NCBI GenBank assembly: GCA_023391835.1
Contig: JAEWAE010000053.1
Span: 1 to 26,175 of the forward strand
Reading direction: 5' to 3'
Length of the DNA: 26,175 nucleotides
Origin: Bacillota bacterium
GTDB lineage: Bacteria > Bacillota > Clostridia > Oscillospirales > Ethanoligenentaceae
The translations under genes and the position numbers were made by a program. Below the pieces are notes generated by a model. The model did not search any database. It had not been told where the DNA came from and saw only the letters and a program-made list of their open reading frames with translations. This document shows positions 15,405 to 21,809 of the stretch, piece after piece; position 1 is the stretch's first letter; each line of letters begins with the position of its first letter.

Positions 15405-15445
15405 CCGAAAGACGCGGGGTGTCGTTCACACCCCGCGTCTTTCGG
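15405..15445 (-). terminator. perfect 18-bp hairpin after the DUF1062 gene
   Basis: CCGAAAGACGCGGGGTGT (15405-15422) is perfectly complementary to 15428-15445, with a 5-nt loop. It begins 6 bp after the DUF1062 stop. The stem is far stronger than most here, yet neither strand has a real T-tract after it, so termination may depend on another factor, or the hairpin may mainly protect the mRNA 3' end. Confidence 0.6.
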
Positions 15446-15450
15446 ATCGC

Positions 15451-16002
15451 TTATCGGATTTCCAGCACAATCGTGCCGGCAAGTCTGCACTTTTTCAGGT
15501 TCTGTCCCGACGTGCAGAGGATTCTGCCGCTTTCGCACAGCCCGTCGAACCGGCTTCGGGAAATCCCGAGTTTTTCCCGGATAGCCGCCGCCGTTTTGTA
15601 TTCGGCGGGCCATTCGGCCGTCAGCTCGATGTGGACAGGCTCGGTGAAATCAATTGCTTCACCCAGGATCTCGATCGTCGGGGGCTCCGGTTCTGCGCCG
15701 TTTCTTTTGAGTAGGGCCATGTCCGTCGCGTAGCGCATGGCCAGTTCCCCGTCGTTTGTGTGGAACCCATGCAGCAGCTCCGGCGCCAGCGTGCGCGGAT
15801 TGATCCGGGATAAAACCGTGCAGTTCCAGGTCGTCTCGCAGTTCCGGCATTTGAATATCAACCAGACATCCAGAGTCTTCTGCTGCGCGTTCACGCGGAA
15901 AAGGCCGCTGGAGGCAAAAGAAGTCCTCACGCCGCAATGGTGGCAGTACCTAACCACCGCCGGCACACTGCGGTAATGCGCCGTCCATATTATTTTTTTC
16001 AA
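15451..16002 (-). CDS. DUF1062-family zinc-ribbon-like protein
   Basis: A 183-residue protein matching the DUF1062 family. The N-terminal half has two CxxC pairs (C20/C23 in YCHHCG and C52/C55 in KCRNCETTWN), likely one zinc site, flanking the conserved SSGLFRVNAQQKTLDVWLI segment. The C-terminal half looks helix-turn-helix-like (AAAIREKLGISRSRFDGLCESG), so nucleic-acid binding is possible but unproven. I chose TTG 16002 because AGGAAGG lies 10 bp upstream and the family starts at this position. Another in-frame TTG at 16035 lacks such a site. The gene is preceded by a promoter, a structured leader, a terminator and a 43-codon ORF that overlaps the start in another frame, so its expression is probably conditional. 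Confidence 0.82.
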   Translation of the reverse strand: MKKIIWTAHYRSVPAVVRYCHHCGVRTSFASSGLFRVNAQQKTLDVWLIFKCRNCETTWNCTVLSRINPRTLAPELLHGFHTNDGELAMRYATDMALLKRNGAEPEPPTIEILGEAIDFTEPVHIELTAEWPAEYKTAAAIREKLGISRSRFDGLCESGRILCTSGQNLKKCRLAGTIVLEIR

Positions 16003-16081
16003 GATGAATATTCCTTCCTGTCTTGCGCGTTTCAATCAGGAAGGAGCAAAAGGGCGGACTGTATACAAACAGTTTTCTCAT
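15950..16081 (-). CDS. 43-codon upstream ORF overlapping the DUF1062 start
   Basis: An ATG at 16081 has the best ribosome binding site of the area, GGAGG (16089-16093) 7 bp upstream, better than that of DUF1062. It opens a 43-codon frame beginning MRKLFVYSPPFCSFLIETRK and ends at TAG 15950-15952, 50 bp inside DUF1062. Codon usage is AT-richer than in the surrounding genes. I recognise no family. It lies just downstream of the leader terminator, so it could be a regulatory leader peptide coupled to DUF1062 translation. A run of seven A residues (15993-15999) in the overlap could allow slippage into the DUF1062 frame. It may also be non-functional. Confidence 0.35.
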   Translation of the reverse strand: MRKLFVYSPPFCSFLIETRKTGRNIHLEKNNMDGALPQCAGGG

Positions 16082-16106
16082 AAATTTTCCTCCACAGACA
16101 GACAAA

Positions 16107-16140
16107 AGCCGTGTCAGGGTACAGATACCCTGGCACGGCT
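16107..16140 (-). terminator. intrinsic terminator inside the DUF1062 leader
   Basis: A 15-bp stem (16107-16121 with 16126-16140, one G-T pair) with a 4-nt loop. On the minus strand it is followed by TTTTGTCTG. It lies about 215 nt downstream of the leader promoter and about 100 nt upstream of the DUF1062 start, the usual place for an attenuator. It could equally end readthrough from cca. Confidence 0.8.
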
Positions 16141-16322
16141 TTCCGGTTTTTCAAAATTGCCGTCAAAACGGCCTTGAATCCAAACCCAAAATCCGGCACG
16201 ATCCGTTTACCCGTAAAATTGCCTGCCCCAAACAAGCCGCGCGGGGCGCAGCAATTTTGGCAGGCTTATTCGGTTGGTTAACGGATTGTCGGCATTGGTA
16301 AGCCCCCGTCGGGTTGGATTTC
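16141..16322 (-). ncRNA. structured leader RNA or small RNA upstream of DUF1062, class unknown
   Basis: This ~180-nt minus-strand stretch has a promoter immediately upstream and a terminator immediately downstream. Its ends pair: RNA from 16322-16311 (GAAAUCCAACCC) with 16187-16176 (GGGUUUGGAUUC), one bulge on each side. Inside, 16286-16276 pairs with 16211-16201 (AUCCGUUAACC with GGUAAACGGAU, one mismatch). The tip has two mutually exclusive pairings: AAAATTGC/GCAATTTT (16216-16223 with 16250-16257), or GCCTGCC/GGCAGGC (16221-16227 with 16258-16264). A small hairpin GCCGU/ACGGC (16159-16172) precedes the terminator. This is the layout of a closed aptamer plus expression platform. I do not recognise the class. 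A 6S-like small RNA is an alternative because of the end-paired rod with an internal bubble. Confidence 0.5.
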
Positions 16323-16329
16323 AAATACC

Positions 16330-16358
16330 AGTATATATCCCGCCCGAAATGACGTCAA
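16330..16358 (-). promoter_or_regulatory. sigma-A-type promoter of the DUF1062 leader RNA
   Basis: On the minus strand -35 TTGACG (16353-16358, one mismatch), a 17-bp spacer and -10 TATACT (16330-16335, one mismatch). It begins 8 bp after the cca stop codon, so the leader is transcribed independently of cca. The predicted start is near 16322, exactly where the closing stem of the structured region begins. Confidence 0.72.
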
Positions 16359-16365
16359 CTGATTT

Positions 16366-17574
16366 TTATGGGGCTGCACGCCCCCGCAGGGAGGAAATCA
16401 TGGCGTGCAGGGTATCCGGCCGGTTAAGCGCCGGGTCGTCGATCACACGGTCGAGCAGCGTCCCGAGGATACGGGCGTATTCCGGCCCCGGCCGGATGCC
16501 CGCCGCCCTGAGATCCTCTCCGCCCACTGCGAGCTGAGACAGGGAGCAGGCTTCCCCGCGCTGCAGGATGCCGCCGAGCCGGACGAGCGCCCCGGCCGGG
16601 TCCCGCCCGGCAAGAGCCGCATCCACCCGCAGATATTCGGCGAACACATCGGGCGGTGTGTGCCGCAGACGTCTGCGCATGGCGGTGTCGGTGGAGGGGG
16701 GCTGCCGCTCCAGCTCGGCGAGGATGGCGGACGCACCCTGCCGCGTGGCGTTGTCAAACCGCAGACGGCGCGCGACGGCAGTCGCCGACAGCCCTGTCAG
16801 CGCCAAAAAAGCCGCCCACCGGGCCCGGCTGGTGAGGGGGCAGCGTTCCAGCACACCGGCGGAGACGCCCGGCCGCGGGGCAAAGCCCAGTGCCGCAAAC
16901 AGCCCATCCCCGGTCAGCACGAGCGCCGCCGAGGGACGCGGCCCCAGCAGGATAGCTTCCAGCTCCGCCCGGATGCGCTCGCCGCTGAGCCGGGCGGTCA
17001 GGCCCATGCCCGCTCGGGCCGCCGCCAGAGTGGCCGGCTCGACGGCAAACCCCAGCCGGGCCGCGAAACGGTAGGCCCGCAGGATGCGCAGCGCATCCTC
17101 GCCGAAACGGCGCGCCGGGTCGCCCACGGCACGGATCACCCGGGTATGCAGGTCGACCTGCCCGCCGTATGGGTCGCGCAGTCCCCGGTCGGGGTGGAGC
17201 GCCATGGCGTTGACGGTAAAATCCCGCCGGGCCAGGTCGGCCTTAAGGTCGGTGCCGAAGCGGACCCGGTCGGGCCTCCGACCGTCGGAATAGCCGGATT
17301 CCCCCCGGAAGGTGGTCACTTCAGCCTGCCCGCCGCCGCAGAAAACCGTCGTCGTGCCGTACCGCACGCCGGTGGGGGCGGTGCGGTCAAAAACGGCCGC
17401 CACCTCCTCCGGCCGGGCGGCGGTGGCGATATCGTAATCGTGAGGGAGCTCCCCCCGCAGCAGGTCGCGCACACACCCGCCCACAAGCCAGGCCTCGAAG
17501 CCGGCCGCTTCCAGCCGCCGGAGGATTTCGGCGGCGAAGGAGGGAATTCCCGGCGCACCGTTTTCCGCACTCAT
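16366..17574 (-). CDS. cca: tRNA nucleotidyltransferase (CCA-adding enzyme)
   Basis: A 402-residue class II nucleotidyltransferase that adds or repairs the 3' CCA of tRNAs. The head domain has VGGCVRDLLRG (31-41), the catalytic aspartates D46 and D48 (HDYDIAT), RRDFTVNAMA (116-125) and the neck segment RRFGEDALRILRAYRFAARL (155-174). No HD domain is visible at the C-terminus. Sequence alone cannot separate a full CCA-adding from an A-adding enzyme. All five tRNAs in this window already encode CCA, so repair is its likely role for them. Its ATG overlaps the stop of the upstream GT28 gene by ATGA, implying translational coupling. Residue use is very GC-rich (Arg/Ala). Confidence 0.95.
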   Translation of the reverse strand: MSAENGAPGIPSFAAEILRRLEAAGFEAWLVGGCVRDLLRGELPHDYDIATAARPEEVAAVFDRTAPTGVRYGTTTVFCGGGQAEVTTFRGESGYSDGRRPDRVRFGTDLKADLARRDFTVNAMALHPDRGLRDPYGGQVDLHTRVIRAVGDPARRFGEDALRILRAYRFAARLGFAVEPATLAAARAGMGLTARLSGERIRAELEAILLGPRPSAALVLTGDGLFAALGFAPRPGVSAGVLERCPLTSRARWAAFLALTGLSATAVARRLRFDNATRQGASAILAELERQPPSTDTAMRRRLRHTPPDVFAEYLRVDAALAGRDPAGALVRLGGILQRGEACSLSQLAVGGEDLRAAGIRPGPEYARILGTLLDRVIDDPALNRPDTLHAMISSLRGRAAP

Positions 17575-18686
17575 TTTTCCAACCGCATCACAAAGTCGCA
17601 CAGATCCCGCGTGGCATGGGGTTTGCCCACCAGATGGATGTTGCGCACCATATTCTGCAGCTTCTCGGGGTAGAGGAAAAGCTGATAGAGCGCCTCATCC
17701 AGCGGGAAAGTGTCGGTAACATTCATGGCCAGGCCGTTGTTGAGCATGAATTCCACGTTGCGGTCCTCCTGCCCGGGGATAGGGTTGATCATCAGGATAG
17801 GCAGATCCTTTGCCAGTGCCTCGCTGGAGGTCAACCCGCCGGGCTTGGTGACGATGCAGTCGGCCGCGTCCATCATCACATCCACATTGTCCACAAAGCC
17901 GTAGGAAAAGACCGGGTGTTTGAGGCTCAGCGCGTCGATCTTGCGCTTGGCGTGGTGGTTGTTGCCGCATACGGCCAGCACCTGAAAATCCCGTTCCAGC
18001 CGGTCGGTCTTTTTGAGCACCTTATAAAAGTTGCCATAGCCCATGCTGCCGCTCATCAGCAGAATGGTGAAACGTTCCGGGTCGATGCCCAGCTTCCGGC
18101 GGGCCTCCGCCTGCGGCATCCGCTGGCTGAATTTCGGGCTGACGGGGATGCCCAGCGGCAGGATACGGCTTTTGTCGATGCCCTTTTTTTCCGCCTGATA
18201 GGTGAGCAGGTCGCTGGCCGTCACGATATAATCCACGTTTGTGACATCCTGCCAGAAAGGGTGGATGGTGTAGTCGGTGACGATGCCGATGGCCTTGGCG
18301 TCGGTCTGACCGTAGCCTTTCATGGCGTGGATGATCTGGGCCGAAAACACATGGGTGCAGATGATGACGTCGGGGCGGAACTCCTGCTCGAAATATTTTT
18401 TCAGCTTGATGGCCATAATGGAATTGGCCGCATGAATGACCGAGTGGTGGGAATCGTTCTGCTCCCGTGTCTCCGCCAGCCGGTAAAACCGGCCGTAGGC
18501 GGTGGGAGTGACCGACGTGGCCAGCAGGTAGCCCCGGGCAATGGTCTGATAGAGCACCGGGCTGATGTACGCATACGAGTCGAGGACCCGGCAGTCCGCG
18601 CCCAGAGCGGTGAGCCTGTCCATCAGGGCTGTGGCGGTGGAACGATGCCCCTGACCCGCGGTATTGCTGAGCAGTAGGACTTTCAT
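17571..18686 (-). CDS. GT28/MGDG-synthase-like glycosyltransferase
   Basis: A 371-residue GT-B fold enzyme of the MurG / diacylglycerol glucosyltransferase (UgtP) type. The N-terminal domain has LSNTAGQGHRST (7-18) and the MGDG-synthase-like TDYTIHPFW (138-146). The C-terminal sugar-nucleotide domain has GIPV (179-182), MSGSMGYG (211-218), KPGGLTSSEAL (281-291) and NPIPGQEDRN (301-310). It probably transfers a hexose from a UDP-sugar to diacylglycerol or a related lipid at the inner membrane face. I chose ATG 18686: the upstream ATG at 18752 lies before the predicted transcription start, and an in-frame GTG at 18698 abuts GGGGAG. It is cotranscribed with cca, whose start overlaps its stop. 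Confidence 0.9.
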   Translation of the reverse strand: MKVLLLSNTAGQGHRSTATALMDRLTALGADCRVLDSYAYISPVLYQTIARGYLLATSVTPTAYGRFYRLAETREQNDSHHSVIHAANSIMAIKLKKYFEQEFRPDVIICTHVFSAQIIHAMKGYGQTDAKAIGIVTDYTIHPFWQDVTNVDYIVTASDLLTYQAEKKGIDKSRILPLGIPVSPKFSQRMPQAEARRKLGIDPERFTILLMSGSMGYGNFYKVLKKTDRLERDFQVLAVCGNNHHAKRKIDALSLKHPVFSYGFVDNVDVMMDAADCIVTKPGGLTSSEALAKDLPILMINPIPGQEDRNVEFMLNNGLAMNVTDTFPLDEALYQLFLYPEKLQNMVRNIHLVGKPHATRDLCDFVMRLEK

Positions 18687-18754
18687 GTGTGCGGACACTC
18701 CCCGTGATGCGGATTTCCGCGCCCGCTTTGCCGGGCGGCGGATACGTTGCATCT

Positions 18755-18784
18755 AGTATAGCACACAGGCGGGGAGCGTGACAA
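18755..18784 (-). promoter_or_regulatory. sigma-A-type promoter of the GT28-cca operon
   Basis: On the minus strand -35 TTGTCA (18779-18784, one mismatch), an 18-bp spacer and -10 TATACT (18755-18760, one mismatch). Transcription would start near 18748, about 60 nt before the chosen ATG. It lies directly after the spoVG stop; no terminator separates them. Confidence 0.72.
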
Positions 18785-18796
18785 TATCCGGTACCC

Positions 18797-19087
18797 TCAG
18801 GCCTGGCCGTCGGGGTCTTCTGCCGGCTCCGCACTTGCGGCTTCGCGGTATTTTTCCAGCACGGCATCCTCAAGCTGGGCGCGTGCTTCGGCGGTGATGG
18901 GGTGCACGATGTCCTGATACCGGCCCTCTTCCGAGCGGCGGTTGGGCATGGCGACAAACGTCCGTTCCAGTCCCTGGATGACCTTGAGATCGTGCACGGC
19001 GAAATCGCCGTCGAGTATGATGGAAACAATGGCCCGGACTTTGCCGTCGGGGAACAGCTTCCGGATTTTTACTTCGGTGATGTGCAT
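18797..19087 (-). CDS. spoVG: septation/sporulation regulator SpoVG
   Basis: A 96-residue protein with the SpoVG core MHITEVKIRKLFPDGKVRA at the start, then VSIILDGDFAVHDLKVIQG and FVAMPNRRSEEGRYQDIVHPI. SpoVG is a small site-specific DNA/RNA-binding protein that affects asymmetric septation in Bacillus and virulence or envelope genes in other Firmicutes. Length and motifs are canonical, with a C-terminal acidic tail. A strong GGGAGG site lies 6-7 bp upstream of the ATG. It is divergent from murC across a 260-bp region. A CATAAT (19194-19199) with a poorly spaced TTTACC could be its promoter, but this is weak. I see no clear sigma-H motif. Confidence 0.96.
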   Translation of the reverse strand: MHITEVKIRKLFPDGKVRAIVSIILDGDFAVHDLKVIQGLERTFVAMPNRRSEEGRYQDIVHPITAEARAQLEDAVLEKYREAASAEPAEDPDGQA

Positions 19088-19235
19088 GACGGCCTCCCTC
19101 TGCCCGCCCCGCGGGCGGATTTCCCTGGCGCCGCGCGGACGGCGAAAAAAGCGCCTGCGGCATCCTTAGTTAGTATCCGTGTCCGTCGGACGGATTATGC
19201 GCCCGCGCCGTGGGGGTAAAATTCCAAATCGGGGG

Positions 19236-19264
19236 TTTATTTTGCATCGACCCGGACGTATAAT
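19236..19264 (+). promoter_or_regulatory. probable promoter of murC
   Basis: A perfect -10 TATAAT (19259-19264) has a weak -35 TTTATT (19236-19241) at a 17-bp spacing. Transcription would begin near 19271, giving a ~77-nt 5' UTR. The -35 match is poor, so an activator or extended contact may be needed. Confidence 0.5.
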
Positions 19265-19347
19265 AGGGAAGAATCCATTCCGCGGAATATATTCTGCCTC
19301 ATACATTTTGTGGATTCGACCGACACAAGGTAAGGGGAGTTTCCATC

Positions 19348-20736
19348 ATGGCTTCGGATTACACGGATATTCTGGATAAAGTCAAACGCATCCATTTCAT
19401 TGGCATCGGCGGCTCGGGCATGAGCGCGCTGGCCGACATCCTGCATCACGAGGGGTACGAGCTGACCGGGTCGGATAATAACGAGTCCGACACCCTGCGG
19501 CATATCCGCTCGCTGGGTATCCCGGTGCAGATGGGCCATCGGGCCGAAAACATCGAGGGAGCCGAGCTGGTGGTCAACACCGCCGCCGTGCATGCGGATA
19601 ACCCTGAGATGCAGGCCGCCAAGGCCAAGGGCATCCCCATCGTCGAGCGCGGCAAGATGCTGGGGCTCATCAGCCGGCGCTACCCGGAGTGCGTCGCGGT
19701 GTCGGGCACCCACGGCAAGACCACCACCACCAGCATGGTCACGACCATCCTGCTCGACGCCGGGCTCGACCCCACCGCCGTCATCGGCGGCAATCTGCCG
19801 CTCATCGGCGGGCACGGCCGGGTGGGCAGCTCCCCCCGCATGGTGTGCGAGGCGTGCGAATATGTGGATTCTTTCCTTTCCATCCACCCGTCCGTCGCCG
19901 TGCTGCTCAACATCGACGACGACCATTTGGAATATTTTAAGACCATGGATAACCTCATCGCCCATTTCGGCAAATTCGCGGGCCAGGCCACCAAGTCGCT
20001 GGTCATCAACGGCGACGATGAGAAGGTGCTCCGCGCGGTGGGCGGCCTGCCCATCCGAAAAGTCACGTTCGGCCTCGGGGCGGGCAACGATTTCACCGCC
20101 GACGATATCCGCACCGTGCGCTCCGGCGTGACGGCGTTCCGCATCCTGCGGGGCGGCAAGCCGGTGGTGTCGGTGACACTGCATATCCCCGGGCGGCACA
20201 ACGTGATGAATGCGCTGGCCGCCTGCGCCGCTTCTCTCGAGGCGGGCGCTTCCCCCGCCGACGTGGAAAAGGGGCTCGACGCCTACCGCGGCGCCGACCG
20301 CCGCTTTGAGATCCTCGGCCGTATCGGCGGCATCACCGTCGCCGACGATTACGCCCACCACCCCACCGAGCTCAGGGCCACCCTCACGGCGGCCAAGGAG
20401 ATGGGCTTCAAGCGGGTGTGGGCGGTGTTCCAGCCGTTCACGTTTTCCCGCACCGTCATGCTGATGGATGATTTCGCCCAGGTGCTGCAGATCGCGGATA
20501 GGGTCGTGCTGGCCGAAATCATGGGCTCCCGCGAAGTCAACACATGGCATGTCTATTCGCGCGACCTGGCCGCTAAGGTGCCCGGCAGCGTCTGGTTCCC
20601 CGATTTCGAGCAGATCGCCGATTATGTGCTGCGCAGTGCGGCGGACGGCGACCTTGTCATTACGCTGGGCTGTGGCGACATCTATAAGGCCGCCAAGCTG
20701 ATGCTCAAAAAGGCCGGAGTGCCGACGGAAAAATAA
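19348..20736 (+). CDS. murC: UDP-N-acetylmuramate--L-alanine ligase
   Basis: A 462-residue Mur ligase that adds L-alanine to UDP-MurNAc in the cytoplasm, the first peptide step of peptidoglycan synthesis. The N-terminal nucleotide motif GIGGSGMS (19-26) is MurC-specific, the ATP P-loop is GTHGKTTT (120-127), the central domain has NIDDDHLEYF, and the C-terminal domain begins at DDYAHHPTELRATL. No missing residues are apparent. GGGGAG lies about 9 bp before the ATG. It is a single-gene unit, divergent from spoVG, ending in a strong bidirectional terminator at 20761-20800. Confidence 0.97.
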   Translation: MASDYTDILDKVKRIHFIGIGGSGMSALADILHHEGYELTGSDNNESDTLRHIRSLGIPVQMGHRAENIEGAELVVNTAAVHADNPEMQAAKAKGIPIVERGKMLGLISRRYPECVAVSGTHGKTTTTSMVTTILLDAGLDPTAVIGGNLPLIGGHGRVGSSPRMVCEACEYVDSFLSIHPSVAVLLNIDDDHLEYFKTMDNLIAHFGKFAGQATKSLVINGDDEKVLRAVGGLPIRKVTFGLGAGNDFTADDIRTVRSGVTAFRILRGGKPVVSVTLHIPGRHNVMNALAACAASLEAGASPADVEKGLDAYRGADRRFEILGRIGGITVADDYAHHPTELRATLTAAKEMGFKRVWAVFQPFTFSRTVMLMDDFAQVLQIADRVVLAEIMGSREVNTWHVYSRDLAAKVPGSVWFPDFEQIADYVLRSAADGDLVITLGCGDIYKAAKLMLKKAGVPTEK

Positions 20737-20760
20737 ACTCCGTCATGACCCGTATCCGCC

Positions 20761-20800
20761 AAAAATCCCTTACAGGCAAAATGCCCGTAAGGGATTTTTT
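20761..20800. terminator. strong bidirectional terminator between murC and tcdA
   Basis: A 13-bp stem (20761-20773 with 20787-20799) including ATCCCTTAC/GTAAGGGAT, with a GGC/GCC inner stem. It is flanked by an A-run on the left and six T residues on the right, so it works on both strands. It serves murC (+) and tcdA (-). Confidence 0.92.
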
Positions 20801-20846
20801 GAGCCATACGGAAGGCTCCGAAGCGGCTGTCGGAGGATAGCCGGTT

Positions 20847-21632
20847 TCAGCAGCCGGGGCCGGCCGACCGCGCCCCGGTCAGATCCTTGACCACTTCGCC
20901 CGCGAGGATAAGCCCCGCCACCGAGGGCACAAAAGACACGCTGCCCGGTATCTGCCGGCGCACGGCGCATTTGCGCCGGGTGCCGGGGGGGCAGATGCAG
21001 TGCAGCCGGCAGCTTGCGTCGGCAAGCTCCAGCGGCTTGAGCGGCATCTCTTTGGAATAGACGACCTTGAGCTTTTTGACCCCCCGCCGGCGCAGTTCGT
21101 GGCGCATCACCTTGGCCAGCGGGCAGACGGAGGTTTTGTAAATATCCGCCACCTCCAGCTGCGTGGGGTCGAGCTTGTTGGCCGCGCCCATGCAGCTGAT
21201 AATGGGTACGCCGTGAGCCTGGGCCTGCACCACCAGGTCGATCTTGGCCGACACGGTGTCGATGGCGTCGACGATGTAATCGGGCTTCGGCCTGTCGGAA
21301 CCGAAAAAATCCCCGGCCGTTTCGGGTGTATAAAAAGTCTGGACGATGTCGATCGTCACGTCGGGGTTTATTTCGCGCATGCGGTCGGCCATGGCGTCGG
21401 TCTTGAATTTGCCGACGGTGCGTCGGGTGGCGTGCACCTGACGGTTGAGGTTGGTCAGACAGATGCGGTCGTCGTCGACGAGGATGAAATGTCCCACTCC
21501 GGCGCGCACCAGCCCCTCGGCGGTGTAAGAACCCACTCCGCCGATGCCGAAAATGGCAACGGTGGAATCTTTCAGCTTCTGGATGGCCTCGGGGCCGATG
21601 AGCAATTCCGTTCGGGAAAATTGATTCAGCAA
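20847..21632 (-). CDS. tcdA: tRNA threonylcarbamoyladenosine dehydratase (TcdA-like)
   Basis: A 261-residue E1-like (MoeB/ThiF/HesA) ATP-dependent enzyme. TcdA converts t6A37 in tRNA to its cyclic form. The ATP-binding GIGGVGS is at 29-35, the VDDD segment at 52-55, NLNRQ at 62-66, and the TcdA-type segment ISCMGAANKLDPTQLEVADI at about 145-164 separates it from MoeB/ThiF. Near the C-terminus four cysteines cluster (C208, C212, C214, C222), possibly a metal site. I chose TTG 21632 because AGGTGA lies 7 bp upstream and the family starts with NQFSRTELLIG; the longer upstream frame runs through hairpins and lacks homology. It is last in a minus-strand group after degV, but three hairpins lie between them. 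Confidence 0.88.
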   Translation of the reverse strand: MLNQFSRTELLIGPEAIQKLKDSTVAIFGIGGVGSYTAEGLVRAGVGHFILVDDDRICLTNLNRQVHATRRTVGKFKTDAMADRMREINPDVTIDIVQTFYTPETAGDFFGSDRPKPDYIVDAIDTVSAKIDLVVQAQAHGVPIISCMGAANKLDPTQLEVADIYKTSVCPLAKVMRHELRRRGVKKLKVVYSKEMPLKPLELADASCRLHCICPPGTRRKCAVRRQIPGSVSFVPSVAGLILAGEVVKDLTGARSAGPGC

Positions 21633-21712
21633 AATTATGTCACCTTTTGTATAACGGCCGCACCCGGAGCTGCTCCTGGCGCGGAGACAATTTGAAAGGC
21701 TCAAAAGCGCGG

Positions 21713-21798
21713 TGTTACGGCCATCCCGGCCGTAACATACAGGCGAAACGCCTGTATGTACTTTTTGCGGGTGCGACAAACGAGTCTTAATTCGTTTG
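21713..21798. repeat. three tandem hairpins between degV and tcdA
   Basis: Hairpin 1: TGTTACGGCC (21713-21722) with GGCCGTAACA (21728-21737), 10 bp. Hairpin 2: CATACAGGCG (21736-21745) with CGCCTGTATG (21749-21758), 10 bp and a 3-nt loop, overlapping hairpin 1 by 2 nt. Hairpin 3: CAAACGA (21777-21783) with TCGTTTG (21792-21798). Neither strand shows a convincing T-tract right after a stem, except CTTTTT after hairpin 2 on the plus strand. They may stabilise or process the degV-tcdA message, or be a small palindromic repeat. Confidence 0.65.
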
Positions 21799-21809
21799 AT
21801 ACATCCCGC

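Noticed and set aside
14171..15733. 520-codon plus-strand open frame
   Set aside because: It crosses the 3' end of the LysM-CAP gene, the terminator, and is antisense to the isomerase-like and DUF1062 genes; composition is that of a shadow frame.
16032..16235. 67-codon minus-strand ORF inside the DUF1062 leader
   Set aside because: It starts inside the structured RNA, runs through the terminator stem and has no ribosome binding site.
16141..16322. Firm assignment of the DUF1062 leader as 6S RNA
   Set aside because: The closing stem and bubble resemble 6S topology, but the 3' end is followed by another hairpin and a separate terminator, and no conserved 6S bubble sequence is recognisable.
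16405..18677. Two long plus-strand frames (422 and 353 codons) opposite cca and the GT28 gene
   Set aside because: Both are antisense to genes with clear catalytic motifs and show no recognisable domain.
19237..20550. 437-codon minus-strand frame opposite murC
   Set aside because: His/Asp/Gly-rich shadow of murC with no family resemblance.
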